This document shows, piece after piece, positions 33,823-46,700 of a DNA stretch of 64,000 nucleotides. Source of the DNA: Pseudomonas fildesensis (GTDB taxonomy: Bacteria; Pseudomonadota; Gammaproteobacteria; Pseudomonadales; Pseudomonadaceae); assembly GCF_001050345.1 (NCBI RefSeq), contig NZ_LFMW01000039.1, positions 124,001 to 188,000 on the forward strand, given 5' to 3'. The stretch's first letter is position 1. The number at the start of each line of letters is the position of its first letter. Both the position numbers and the translations under genes were made by a program. The notes under the pieces were generated by a model, which had not been told where the DNA came from, made no database searches, and saw nothing but the letters and a program-made list of their open reading frames with translations.

Positions 33823-34425
33823 TCAATTGCGGGTGGTCGAAAGTTGGCTGTGGCGGGCCAGCCAGGTGTGCAACAAGGCGAAGTTCAACGAGAACTCCGG
33901 CATGTGCAGCAAGGCGCCACAAAACACTTCACCGATGATGGTCTGGATCAACTGCACCGCCCGTGGGTTGCTCAACAGGCTGTCGATGTCGCGCTGCAAG
34001 ACGTGGATGCCCCACACCTTCTGGTTCAGGTCGAGGCCGACGAACCAGCGGAACAGCAGGTTGTAATTGAGTTGCTCGTGCAATTGCTGCTCGCTGGGTA
34101 CGGAGTACAGCAGTTGCAACAGCAGGATCTGCACCACCGTACGCGGCGCGATCAACATGCCGGGCTCAGCCTGGAGCAGGTCATGGTGCTGCTCGAACAC
34201 TTCGTCGATCTGCGGGCGCAGCAGCACCAGCGAATGGCCCGCAGGGATGTAGCTGGAGACTTCCTTCAAGGCGCCCTGCCAATCGTCCTGCGAAACGATC
34301 CACACCCAGGGCGCGCCGTAGCGGTACACCGAAACCGGCTTCTTGCGCGCGGCTTCGACGATCTTCGACAGGCGCTGATCGAGCTCCTGCATGCCGACTT
34401 TCGAGTAACGTTCCATAGTTCCCAT
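33823..34425 (-). CDS. Phd-like / transposase-N-terminal-domain fusion protein
   Basis: This is a 200-residue protein. The first 60 residues resemble a Phd/YefM antitoxin ('YSKVGMQELDQRLSKIVEAA', then 'SVYRYGAPWVWIVSQDDW'). Residues about 70-150 match the DUF772 N-terminal region of IS5/IS1182-type transposases ('LLQLLYSVPSEQQLHEQLNY', 'FRWFVGLDLNQKVWG'). The DDE catalytic part is absent, and so are IS ends, so it is not a mobile element. AGGAG lies upstream of the ATG. It precedes tpsB by 59 bp. A P. aeruginosa counterpart (PA0691, described as PhdA) at the same position is linked to biofilm control, as recalled from memory. Confidence 0.75.
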   Translation of the reverse strand: MGTMERYSKVGMQELDQRLSKIVEAARKKPVSVYRYGAPWVWIVSQDDWQGALKEVSSYIPAGHSLVLLRPQIDEVFEQHHDLLQAEPGMLIAPRTVVQILLLQLLYSVPSEQQLHEQLNYNLLFRWFVGLDLNQKVWGIHVLQRDIDSLLSNPRAVQLIQTIIGEVFCGALLHMPEFSLNFALLHTWLARHSQLSTTRN

Positions 34426-34522
34426 TTACCCCACTCCTGGCGTGCTGCCGACGGCTGGGGAGGCGACTTGTGGCCGCCTCCAGCGCGTTACATAGGCAAG
34501 ACGGGAGTGGCTGGGCGCTACC

Positions 34523-34550
34523 GAACTTTTGTCATGAAAGCTTCATTTTG
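34523..34550. promoter_or_regulatory. Shared motif upstream of the phd-tpsB operon (Pho-box-like)
   Basis: The segment GAACTTTTGTCATGAAAG... lies 98 bp before the operon start and agrees in 21 of 28 bases with 47429-47456, upstream of tpsA. It contains TTGTCAT-GAAA-GCTTCAT, which has the 7-4-7 geometry of a PhoB box but reads on the plus strand, opposite to the genes. Confidence 0.45.
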
Positions 34551-34568
34551 AATTGTGAGGGAGGCATT

Positions 34569-34701
34569 TGTGGCGAGCGGGCTTGCCCCGCGCTGGCTGC
34601 GAAGCGGCCCCAATAAGAACATCGCGGTGTGCCAGGTAATCCTCAGTGCATGGTTTGGGGGCTGCTTCGCAGCCCAACGCGGGGCAAGCCCGCTCGCCAC
34701 A
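34569..34701. repeat. REP doublet (TGTGGCGAGCGGGCTTGCCC type)
   Basis: Inverted outer units TGTGGCGAGCGGG... and ...CCCGCTCGCCACA enclose a smaller palindrome pair (GCGAAGCGGCCCC and GGCTGCTTCGCAGCCC). It is the same family as 17507-17640. It separates the terminator of the giant tpsA gene from the downstream operon. Confidence 0.85.
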
Positions 34702-34731
34702 ACAGCTTCACAGTTGCCTCAACAGCAGACG

Positions 34732-34759
34732 AAAAAAAGGGGCGATCACTGATCGCCCC
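34732..34759 (-). terminator. Rho-independent terminator of tpsA
   Basis: On the minus strand, GGGGCGATCAGTGATCGCCC is the core of a near-perfect stem, followed by seven T. It lies 33 bp after the tpsA stop, so the downstream phd-tpsB operon needs its own promoter. Confidence 0.85.
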
Positions 34760-34791
34760 AAACGGTACATCGAGAGGTCCCTTCTAAAACC

Positions 34792-37700
34792 TTACAAACT
34801 GATCTGCTTGCGCTCCTCATCCGTCAACTGCGCGCGCGCCTGTTCACTCAGCGGCCCCGCGCCCAGCACTTGCACCGGGCTGTTGGGGTTATAGCCGGAG
34901 GTTTTCTGCTGTGGATCACGCGGCACAGGCTCCGTACCGAAGCTCAACACCTCCACCGTCACAATCGACGCCCTGCCCTGCTTGGCCGCCGCCTGCTGGC
35001 TGCGCGCTGCGTCTTCCGCCGCCTGGGACGCCGCCGCCCCTGCCGCGCTGGCCGAGCTCATGGCGCCGGTGTTGACGGTGGCCGACACCGGTACCCCGGA
35101 CGACTTGCCCTGGGTCTGGATGTTGGCCGCGTTGACCACGTGCAAAGCGGCGATGTTGACGTTGCCCGACACACGAATGCCCGCCTCGCCTGCATCGATG
35201 GTGCCCAGTGGCGCGATCAGGTCGATGTCCCCCGCTGGCACTTCCGGGATCGGGTTCAGCGTGGCGATCCCCGCACCGGTACTCGGCACCGACGGCGACA
35301 GGCTCACGTTGCCCCAGTTGTCATAGACGCGCTTGGGCGGCGTGTACACCACGGTGGTCTTGGAGCCACGACCGGCGTTGATATCGCCCCCGCTGGTCCA
35401 GCCCATGATCGAGCCGCCGAAGGTGGTCATGATGCGGCTTTGGCCGAGCAGAATGCTGCCCAGGGAATACAGCTGGATATCGCCTGCGCCCTGGGTGATC
35501 ACACCCGCTGTGGACGGCGGCGCCGCGCCTTCGATGCCAAAGGTCTGGCTGCCGCCTGGGGTGAGCATCTGGATCGAGCCGCCGAAGTTGGTGTGCACGC
35601 CCGAGCCACCGAACAGGGTGATATCGCCTTTGTAGGTGATCGGGTTGCCGGCCACGTCCTTGTCCGGGAACAGCGCGGCAATCGCCGCCCGACCACGGAT
35701 GTAACTGCCCTGGCGCACGCTGCCATCGCTGTTGTACTCGCGGCCGGCGGCCTTGAGTTCGGCGAAGTACACGTCGCGGGCGAAGATGCGTTGCTGCTCC
35801 GCCGGCAGCGCGGCGTAGTAGGCGCGGGCCTGTTCGCTGTCGCCGACGAAACCGAAGCGCTCGGCGAGCCAGGTGACCAGTTCGTTTTCGTAGGTCTTGG
35901 CGACTTTGCTGCCCTGGATCGACAACGCTTCGCCGGGTTGCGCCAGGTTGATCGGGTCGAGGTAAGCCTCGACGAATCGGCGGTAATCCGGGCCGTTGGG
36001 GCCCACGCCGGCTTGCATCACGATACCGGCGCCGGGGCGGTTGTCGCCCGGCACAATCGCGCCGAGGCTGGTCACGCTGGACTCGCCCGCATTGCCGGCG
36101 CCGGTCATCAGGATATTGCCACCCGCCGACAATTCCAGAAGGCCGGGGCCGGCGACCTGGAAGTTGCTGTAGAGAATGTCGCGCCCGGCCGACACGATGG
36201 AGATGTCGTTGGGGGTGTTGTGAATGAACAGGTTGCCCGTGGTGACCACGCCCGAGAGGGGTATATCAACGCCGAAACTGCGACCACCGCTGACGATATC
36301 CCGCCCGGCCATCATCCACACCGGGCCGTTCCCTTCATACCAGGTCTGACCTACATGCAGGTCTTTTTGATTCGTGCTGAAGGTGATAATCCGGCCACTG
36401 CTCACCCCGACCAAATCCCCGTCTATGGCGTAGAAGCGCGCCGGTTCTCTGCCACCCACGGCTGACGCTGTTGCGGTGCCAGGCCCAAACGCGAACAAGG
36501 GTTGACCGGCCCCGTTGCCATTACCGGCCAGGTTACTGGTCACGACCTGACCGCCAACGCGGCCCTCGAACGCCGGATGCCAAGGGGTTGCCATCGCAGT
36601 GAGTGCCGAACCGGACTGGCTGACAGGCATGTCAGCGCCGTAAATGGAGTGCTGGGCGAAAAACTGCAACTGACCATTTTCGCCAGGCGCCAGGAGCAAC
36701 GGGAACGTATAGGAAGTGTCCTTGGCTTGCACATCGACTGCCTTGCCGTAATACAGGCTGCCCCCGGCGGCTGTTGCCCGGACAATTGACGGGTAAATCA
36801 CTGCCAGATCGGCCAACGCTCTATCGGATTGGGTGAAGGGCGTCAGGTTGCCACCCAGGGAAAACAGGTCAATGGCTGTGCCCTTGGTCCACAACGTAAA
36901 CCAGCTGGAGCCAGTCCCCGGATTGGCACCTTGTGCAAACGGCGAGGCATGCGGGGGCAGTGCCCGGCCCGGATCTTCGACGTTTTTTACCACCAAGTCA
37001 CCCAGGGCCTGCAGGTTGAACGTGGCATCACCCGGCACCAGGGTCATCCCGCCGCGAGCAATAGCACGGGTTGCGACCAGCGGGTCGTAGGCACGCAGCT
37101 CTCCGGGACTTTGCGTGGAGCCCGTGCTCCCGTACGTCAGATCGACGCTGCCCACGGTGGCGCTGCGCAACTGCGCGTCACCCCGAAGGTTGACCAGCAT
37201 GCCGTCACGATGATCCTGGGTGGCTGACTCACTGGCGGGGTTCAGGTTGCCACCGATGCGCACGTGCAAATCCCCCCCGCCGGTCAACTGCAGGCTGCCG
37301 TCGCTGGCCACTCGGCCGGTGCTGCCCACCGCCAGCACCAGACCCTGGCTGTGCGGGTTGGCTTCGTCGTGGTTGACGTTATAGCCCAGGGTGTTCAAGA
37401 CCCCGGCGTTGCCGTTTACATTCACCTCCAGGTCGCCGCCACCCAGGGTGGCGAAGCCGGTGAATCCGACCATTTGGTCTGCAGTTCCAGCCCTGGCGTA
37501 ACTGCCGAAGTTGATCCACCAGGCCGTCGGTTGTGGCTGCCCGCCTGTTGCCACATCGGCGCTGCCCTGGCGCCACAGCCAGTTGCCGATGTCTGCCGAG
37601 TCCAGCCCCTTATCCTTAGGGTTGGGACGCGCAAAGCTTAAAGCAGGGCTGGTGATGTCCCCGGTCAGGTCGCCGCCGACGTTCATCGTCAAATTGCCCC

Positions 37701-40700
37701 CTGCCTCCGGGTACCAGGCCCGGTACCGGCTGGTAGGAGTACCGTTGACGAACTGTTCGAAGAAGCTGCCCGGATCGCCCAGCACGGTTTTGACCAACGG
37801 GTCCGCGCCACTCAGTTGCGCCTTGGGTTGGTTGTAGGGATCGCCCTGGTAGGTGGCGGCAGAAGAGGTGCCGGCGGTATAGACCCCATACAACGAGTCC
37901 ATGCTCAGGTTGCCCGCACTCAGTAACTCAAGATCGCCAGTGCCGGTGCGAATCACGCTGAAGCGCGTGCTCGATGGCGTGGCGGCGTAGTCCCTAGCCG
38001 ATTTGATCAGGCAATAATCGGGGGCGGTGGCGCAAACCTCATCCACGGCGGGGTAGCCAATGCTCTGGAAAAACGCATCCGTCATCTCAGTGCCGACCGT
38101 GACGATGACGCCGTTATTGGCCAGGTCATCGACCGCGTATTGCGTGAACACATAGGTGACCTTGGGCTTGCAGTACTCCGGGGTGGCCGCGCAGAAGTCC
38201 TCAACCGATCCCTGTTCAAGAATGTCGAGTATCGCCTGATCGATCGGATCACCCTCTTTGACGATCACACCAGCGAAGCCCAAATCTATAACCGCTTGTG
38301 CCGTCCAGGTTTGCACGCCTTTGGCCGGCAACTCCTTGGCAAACATGCCGTAGTGACTGTCGGCCAGTTGCAAGTTACCGCTGCGTGGATGGGCTTGCAG
38401 GATACGGCTGTCCGCCGCCTCGGTATCGGCGCCCGCCACCAGGCGCAACGACCACGACTGGCTGCCTTCGGCCAGCATCGGCGAAATGGCCCACAGCTGA
38501 CCGCTGCCACCAGTGCGCAATTGCACCGACGCCACATTGGTCGGCAATTTCACATCGGTGCCGCCCGGAATCAACGCGCCCTTGGGCAAGTCCTTGCTGC
38601 CGTTGAGCAAGACGATGTTTTGGGCAAGGTTCGCCTGGTGCACTGTGGGCAGCGGCACGCCTTTTGGCCAGATCATGTCCTGCAAACGGGTGCCCTGGGT
38701 CAACAGTGTGCCGGCGTCCAGTTGGGTGCCCGCGACCAGGGTTTGAGCCTCACTGAGCAAGGTGCCGGCGGCAAACAACAGGTTGCCACCGGCATCGCGC
38801 ACGGCAGCCGCCAAAACAGTGCCCACCGGCAGCACCAGGTCCTGGCCCAATGTCGCGGCCACCGGCAAGCGCGTACCGGCAGCTACGGTCAGGCCCTTGA
38901 TGGGCACGTCGTAATTGAGGGTGACGCCGGCCGGGAAGGCCGTGCCGTCGGCCAGGGTCACGCCGTTGTCGGGCACCACAGTCGCGCCGCCTCGCGGGTC
39001 GACACCCGGCAGCAACACCCAGCCTTTGTCGTCCACCGTCTCGGGCGGCAGGGCAAAGCCATCATTGATACTGCCGTAGATGTTCAGGTCGCCACCGGCA
39101 CGCAGGGTCAGGCTGCCGGACTCACCGGAACCGTAAACGCTGTCGTGTTTCTGGCTATGTGGGTTGAGGCTGGCGTAACGGAAACCGGAGAGGTCCAGGT
39201 CACCCTGCACCACCAGGTCGCCGTCCGGCGTCTTGCTGACGATTTCTACACCTGGGCGCAGGTGGAAGGCGTCGGCGTAGGTTGCGTTGTTCAACCCGGC
39301 GAGCTTGTTTTGCAGCAGGTTGTTGTTGAGCAATGCCGCATTGATGAACTTGACGCTCAGATCGTCCTTTTTCTTCAGGTAATCCTGAGTGATTGCCTGA
39401 TACGGCCGGCCGCTGGCGGTCGGGTCGGTTTTTTCCGGGGCATCGTCATAGGTCGCCATGCCATTGAGGGTGATCGAGCGCGCGCCCTGAATCGCCAGGC
39501 GCCCGCTGGCGTCGACAGCAATGTCATTGCTGCTGCCGTCGGCGTTGAACAGCCGCGGCGCGTTCAACTCCAGGGTGCCGCGATTGCGCCCGTCGTTGCC
39601 GGCGGCGCCAGCGGTGCCGTGGCGCAGGTCGATGCGTACGCCATCGGCCAGGGTCAGTTGGCCGGTGCCGGAGTTCAGCACCACCATGGCCCGGTTGGGC
39701 GAATCGATGATCTTGCCGTAGCTGTCCACCCGCAGTGTGCTGCCATGGGCATCCAGCACCGCCGTGCCGTCAAGGGTCAGGCCGTGTTTGCCGGCCAGGG
39801 TGATGCTGCCGACGCGCGCACCGCTGGCATCCACCCGGCCGTTCACGCGCAGGCTGCCATTGTCCACCGACACGCTGATGGTGCCGGCCTTGAGGCCGTT
39901 GCCGATGGTCAAGTCGCCCTGCTTGAGTTGGAAGCTGCGGGCACCGAAGACCTCGCCCTGGTTCAGGCGCTGGTTGAGGTCGGCAAACTGCTGGTCCAGG
40001 GAGCCATCGCTGCCCAGGCGCTGGGCCTGGATTTCCACGGTCGCGGCCTGGTACGGCAAGGAGGTGCCGCCGGCCATGTAATCACCGCTGCTGCCGCCGA
40101 GGATCTTGCCTTGCAGGTCGACAATGCCGCCGGCCGCGTCCGTCGCCACCGCGTGCAATTTACCGGCCTGGTTATGCTTGGCGGACAGGTCGATAGTCGA
40201 GCCCGCCGCCTGGAAAATGCTGCTGCGGCTGTCCAGCAGTACGTCGCCGCCCCAGCCGTATTGGGTCACATCGTTGAAGGCGATGGCGCGACCGGCCACG
40301 TCGATCAAGGCACCGTCGGTTAACACCACGTCGCCACGGGCACTCAGGCTCACCTTGCCACTGGGCAGCACCACCGCACTGGCCAGGCGGATGCTATCGC
40401 CTTGCAGCGACAGTTCGGCGCCCTGGCCGCTGGCGGTACCACGGGGGCCCGCCGAAGCACCGATATCAATCGCGCCGCCCGCCGTGATCTTGTTCACCGA
40501 GCCGGCTTCGCCGGTCATCAGCGGGGTACGGATCGTCAGGTTGCCGCCGCTGTACTGGAAGCCTTTGACCGGGTCATAGGCGCCCTGTTGCTGATACACC
40601 GACAGGCTGCCCTTATGGTTGGCGGTGATGCGCTCGCTGGCATTGAGGTTGACGTTGGCAAAGCCCAGCGCCAGGCGGTCGAAGCTTTTCACATTGCTCG

Positions 40701-43700
40701 GCTGGCCAAACGCGCCATAACCAAACTCGATACGCTCGGCGTTGATATCCAGGCGCCCGCTGCCGGTGCCCGCACCGCCCGCCACCACGGCGCCTGGCGC
40801 AGTGATCGCGCCCAGCCAAATCAGGTTGGCGGTATGGATCGTCGCCACATCGCTGGCGCCGCCAGCACCATACAGCGCCGGGGTGGACAGCATCAGGTTG
40901 CTCAACAGCGATTTGCGAGTGAGCGGGTCGTAGGTGTCCAGGGCCGTGTTGCCGTAGAAGTTGAAACCGTCACGGGCCGAGAGTTGCAGGGTTTCCAGGG
41001 CGGGGGCGCCGAACTGGGTATCACCGCGCAGCAGGCGGTCGAGCAGGGACTGGGTCAGCATCAGGCCCGCCGGCAAGCGATTCCCGGCGGCAGCGGCGGC
41101 GAGGGCTTCGACGCTGCCCAGGTTGATGGTGTTGACACCCAGGTTGAGGTGGCGAGTGCCGTAGCGCACCTGGTCGCCCAGTTGGAAGGTGCTGTCGGTC
41201 AGGGCCACGATGCTGCCGTCGGAATACAAGCCGGTCTGGCCGCTGCATGCACCGTTAGTGCAAGCACCGAGGTTGATTCCTCCGCTGACCACTCCCCCTG
41301 GTTGCGCCAAGCCAATGACATTGAGCAGTCCGTTGGACATCGCCAGCATGTTGGCGACCTGGTAGATAAAGCCGTCACGGGCATCGTAGCTGGCCTTGCC
41401 ACGGCCAAGGGTGTTGATCGAAGCGCCCTGCTCGACGACGATTGCGCCAGTGCCGCTCACCAGAAACACTTCCGGAGCAGCCAGCGTTGCGCCTTCACGC
41501 AAGGTAACAGGACTGTTGGCGCCATTAGCCCCACCCGCCAAGTAAATAAAGTTGCCGGACTGGCCGTATTCCACCGCCGTCATCCCACCCACTATCAGCC
41601 GTGATGCGCCCAATGCGTTGAGGCTATCCGTTTTAAGGGTGATACCCGCGAAGCCGGTGGTCGCCGACCGATCCGCCGCGACCACCTCAATACCGCTCTG
41701 GTTTGGACCCACTACCGCCACCGTACCGCCATAGCCGCCGGCCGCAGCATCAAAATGCCCGATACCGGCAAAGGTAAAGGCATCGGCCCCGCCGCCAGGG
41801 CGCAACGCCAACTTCAAGGTCTTGGCATCCGCCTCCAGAATCGGGCGCGGCACACCCAGCCTGGCCGCGTCGGCTCGGGCGAACTGGGCGTAGCTGGTTT
41901 CGTTGTATTGGGAATAACGACGCAAGGTATCAGCCGACGTCAGGATAAGCTGGCTGGCGACGCTGTTGCTGATCCCTGTATGGGCAATCGACAGCTGCCC
42001 GGAGGTGGTCCACGAGCCATTGCGCATCAGCGTGGCTGCGGCGTCGCTGCCAAGCCCCGCCGCCCCGTTGATCTCGACGCGAAACGCCCCCGGCATCAGC
42101 GCGTAAGTCGACGGCATCAAGGTGTAGGTGCCCGCCGGCAACCCCGGCACACCCGCGCCGACGGTGACCTGCTGGCCGATCAACGGCGACACGGCGCCGC
42201 CCTCCGCTGCCACTGGCGCCGCGCCGGGTTGTACGCCCGGCACAATCGCGTAGATCGGGTTGGTGGACAGGCCAGGCAGCACAAACCCACCGTTGGCACC
42301 AAACTGCACCAACGGGTTGTAGCGCGCATCCGTGGAACCTCCGCGCCCCGACACAAACCCGGCGCCCAACAACTCGCCACCGCCCGACAGGTCCAGGGTG
42401 GCATCCGGCAGCACACTGATCGTCTTGCCACCGAGAATGACCCCGACATTTAGGTCACCATCACGGCTTGCCAAGCCACCCTGGCCGAGAAATGTCACCG
42501 TCTTGCCGTCGTACTTGTACACCTGGCCATCCAGGGTGCCGCCGTAGGGCAGTACCAGCCCCTTGCCGCTCACCGACGTCAGGCTGCCTGGCAGCAACTG
42601 CACAAGGCTGCTGCCCGTGCTGCCGATATCGATCAACCCTAAGGGCGCGCGCACTACACCGCCTTGGCGAACGGTCGCGGCGCCCAGTTGCAGGCGGCCG
42701 AATACCGAGTACGGCACGGGGGCATCAGCACTGCCGGTGCGGCCGATGGTCAGCGTACGCGAAGGGTCAAACGTGATGTTGAAACCGCTGATCTCACTCT
42801 GATAGCCCGCGATGATCCGCGCGCTGGCGCCCGTGGCCGGATACAACTGCGCCGCCCGCAAGGTCATATCGCCCTGGGTCAGCAACTGGGTACTGATACC
42901 CACGGCGACTGCGTTTTCATTGGCGCCTGCAAGGAAACGCAAGTCGCCCTGGCTGGTCAGGTTGACCTGATCAAAACCGCGACGTTCAACACTCACCAGG
43001 CTCTGGTCCGCCTGACGCAGGCTGCCCTTGACGCCAAACAGCACGCTGTCCCGCACATCAATCAGGTTGCCGTCGACGTTAAACTGCGCCTCGGTTGCGC
43101 GCAGCGATGGTTTTGGAAGGTTGATCACTGGACGCACGAAGGAGTCCAGGCCCGGTGTCGACATGCCGGCCAGCAACACATACGGCGCCGACAGGTTCAC
43201 CCGGGAGGCGCCGCCAGCGCCTTCGCTGAGGTTATACGCCGCACTGTACAGGCGCAGGCTCTGACCCATGTGCAAGGCAATATCGCCATCAAAACTCATC
43301 AGGCCGTTGCTCATCAGCGCCAGGTTATCGAAACCGCCCGCGTTGATTTGATCGATCCCCAGCCGCCCATGCCCATATTCCAGGCTGTCGGCGGCCTGCT
43401 CGGCGGTGTCCGCGAGTGTGTGGCGCTGATGCATCTGGCTGATCAGCAATTCACGGCCTTTGAGCACCCGATCAGTGGCTTTAAACCGGTTGTAGTTCGG
43501 GCTTTCCAACGCCACGGTTAGGCTGCCACCCGCCGCGCCGGCGCCACCGGCCCTGGCGACAAAGCTGCCGTCCAGGTACAGGCCATTGAGCGAGGCCAGG
43601 CTGATGCTGCCGCCATTGCTGGCCACCTGCACCGCGCCCTGCCCCGGAACATTCAACAGGGCCTGGGCCCCCGATGCTTCCAAACGGGCACCGTCACGCA

Positions 43701-46700
43701 CCACCACAAACACATCACTGGCGTCGGCGATGCCGGTCGCCAGGTCAAGCGTGCCGCCCAGGCTGATGGTGCCGCCGTCGTGCACAAAGCCGTAGGTGCG
43801 GCCACGGTTGTCCACGGCCGTCGCAGCCCTGGCCGAAACGTCGATCAACGCGTGTTCGCCGAGCCAAATCGAACGACCATGGCCAAGAGGGTCTGCCTGA
43901 TCCAACACCTCTGGAGGGGCTTCCACCCCCCCCAAGTTGACGCTGCCGCCCCAGGCATTGAGCGTGCCGTCCATCGTCAATTGGCCGACGCTGCGCAGGT
44001 TGATGGCCTGGCCGGGGTCGACGGTGATCACCGCGCCCTGGCCCACAGTCAGGGCGGTGGTTGCCCGTTGTGCGTCGGTGGTGCTCAGGTTGCCGGCGTT
44101 CAGGCTCAAGCCCGCGCCACGGCGCTGGGTCAGCACGCCATTGGCGGCGTCTTCCTGGTACAGCGGTGGCGTCCAGCGCTCCAGCGCGGTGGCGGGGTCG
44201 CTGCCGGTCGGCGTGGTCGATGCCTGTGCGCCCACGCGATAGGCCGGCAGGGTGACATCGACCTGAGTGCCGTCGGTGACGATCAGCCCTTCGTTGCCGG
44301 TGATGTCGTAGGCCGAGAAGCCCTTATCGAAGAAGCCTCCGGAGAGTTTCAAGGTGCCGGCGGCGGCGGCCGTGGCGCTGTCGCCGATCTGCACCTTGCG
44401 CGCCTGCAGCGCCAGGGTGCCGCCGCCGCTGACGCCGTAGCCGCGGATCTCTGCGTCCAGGGCCAGGTCGCCGAGGGAGCCCAGGGTCACGTTGCCACCC
44501 TTGCCACCCGTGAACTTGCCATCCAGGCCGATGGCTGCCCCCGAGGACACATCCACCAGGCTGCCGACGCCCAGGTTGACGTCGCCGGTTCCACGTAGCG
44601 ACACCTTGCCGCCATTCAGATACGCCACGCCATCGGTGGCGGAAGGGTCCAGCGGCAGGTTGTTCCAGCGGCCGCTGGCGTCCAGCTTGACGCCTGCCGC
44701 CACATAGACTCGCCCGCTACCCGCCAGGAACACATCGCTGACGGCATTGCCTTTATCGAGGTTGACCTGATTGAGGATGTTACCTGCGTTAATGCTGCCA
44801 CCCTGGGCGGTCAAGTTGGCGTTGACCCGGAGCTCTGGCCCAAACAGGGTGATGTCGCCACCGTCGGTCACCTTGAGTGCGCCATTGACGGTAATCTGCT
44901 TGGCACCGACCTTGATTGCGCCCAACTGGTAGCCGTTGAGCTGGTCACTGTCGAGCACCATTTTGCCCCGGCGATCCGCCGACAACGCGGTGGTGAGGTC
45001 CAGGCCATCGGCGATTTTTTGCGTGTTGCCTGCGATCAGTACGTCGTCGGCGTTGGCGCCCAGGGCGTAGCGCAAGGTGCCGGTGGTTTTGTTATAGATC
45101 GGCGTGTACTGCCCGATGATCAACTGCGCGCGCTGGGCCATGGCTTTCTGCGACTGCTGGTAACCATCGAGGTTGATGTTCGGCGCCTGGGTCTGCCGAT
45201 CGCCCTGGAACACGTCGCTGATCAACTGCCCTTCGAGCACCGCGCTGGTGGTGCCGACCACCAACTTACCGGCATCGCGGCCCACGCTGTAACCGGCCTC
45301 GTAACGGCGTTGCGAGGCGATCATCGGGTTGTAGTAGTACTCGGTTTGGCCCCAGCGTTTACTGGTGTCTTCAAAGCCCTTGTAAAAGCCGGAGTAGAGA
45401 ATATCTCCCGGCGCTTTGGACACTTCATACAAACGCCCATCGGGCCCCTTCAGCCAAGTCTGTTGGATATAACCGGCCTGCACATCCACGGTGCCGCCCG
45501 ACAGGTTGATCTGCGCGCCCTTTTGGGTCACCACGTCCTTGCCAGTAAACGTCACGGTGCCGCCCTGGGCCATCCACTCGCCTACCGAGTGGCCCTGGGT
45601 GCCGAGGTAGCCGCCGACTTCCAGCAAGCCGCCGCCGGTGTACCAGCGGTCTGTCGCATAGCCGTTGGTGCCCGCCGGCACAAACACCAGTTCGCGCAAG
45701 TCGACCCACACATCGTTGTTGATCAACTGCCCGCCTTCACGGTTGACCGGCGCATCGCGCTGCTCGTTACCCTGCACGTTGATCTTGATGTTGTTGGCTT
45801 CCATCGACACCTTGAAGCCGACCGCACCCGACACGTCGATCATCGCGCCATCGCGTACCAGGCTGCGCCCGCCGGCACTGACCGCCACCTGGCCGCCGGT
45901 GGCCAGGGTGATCGAGCCCTTCTGGAAGTCGACGGTGCCGCCGCTGACGATCTCGATACGCGACTGGTCAGTGCGGTCGGCCACCGCGCTAAGGTTGTTG
46001 AACTGGCCGGTGGTCAGGTTGGCGGGCTTGCCATCGAGGTTGACCAGGCCGTTATTCTTCTGGCTATTCAGCGCAGTGCTGCCGCTGGCGTCCAGCAGGA
46101 TCGCCGTGGTGCTGCCCTCGCCCAGGGTCACGCTGCCGGTGTTGTCAGAGGCCGAGTTGAGCAAGTGAATCGTGCCGCGCGCATCCACTGAAGTGCTGGT
46201 CAATGCCACGCCATTTTGCTGCACCTGGTGCCCGGTGAGCGTGATGTCGCCGGTAGAGGCCATGATCAGGCCGCTGTTGGTGACCTTGCCCGCAGCGCTG
46301 CCGGCCTTGAGGCTGGTTGCAACTTCATTGCCACGGGTGGTGGAGCGGTCGTTGCCGGCGGTGCCGACGCCTTTGCGAATGTAGAAACTGTCACCGGCCG
46401 CCAGGGTGGCCTGGCCCTTGGCGGTAATGATGGTACCGGCGTTTTCCACTTCGGTGCCGAGCAGCAAGGCATAACCACCGGCATCGGTGGAGGTGGCGGC
46501 GTTGTGGGTCTGGATCAACGCGCCGCGCTGCACTTCAACCTTTCCCGCCGCCTCGGTGAAAGTCGGTTGGGTGCCATTGGTGTCGAAGTAGAGGCCGCGC
46601 TGAGTGAACTGATCGTCGGTAATAGTCGCTGCCGCCGCCACCAGGTTGCGCACGTTGGTCTGGCTGGTGCCGCTGAAGATCACGCCGTTACGGTTGATGA

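Noticed and set aside
38140..40323. 727-codon plus-strand frame within the TpsA region, and similar long plus-strand frames across it
   Set aside because: The giant TpsA beta-helix gene is continuous on the minus strand with SD, signal peptide and terminator; the opposite frames result from its repetitive GC-rich codons.
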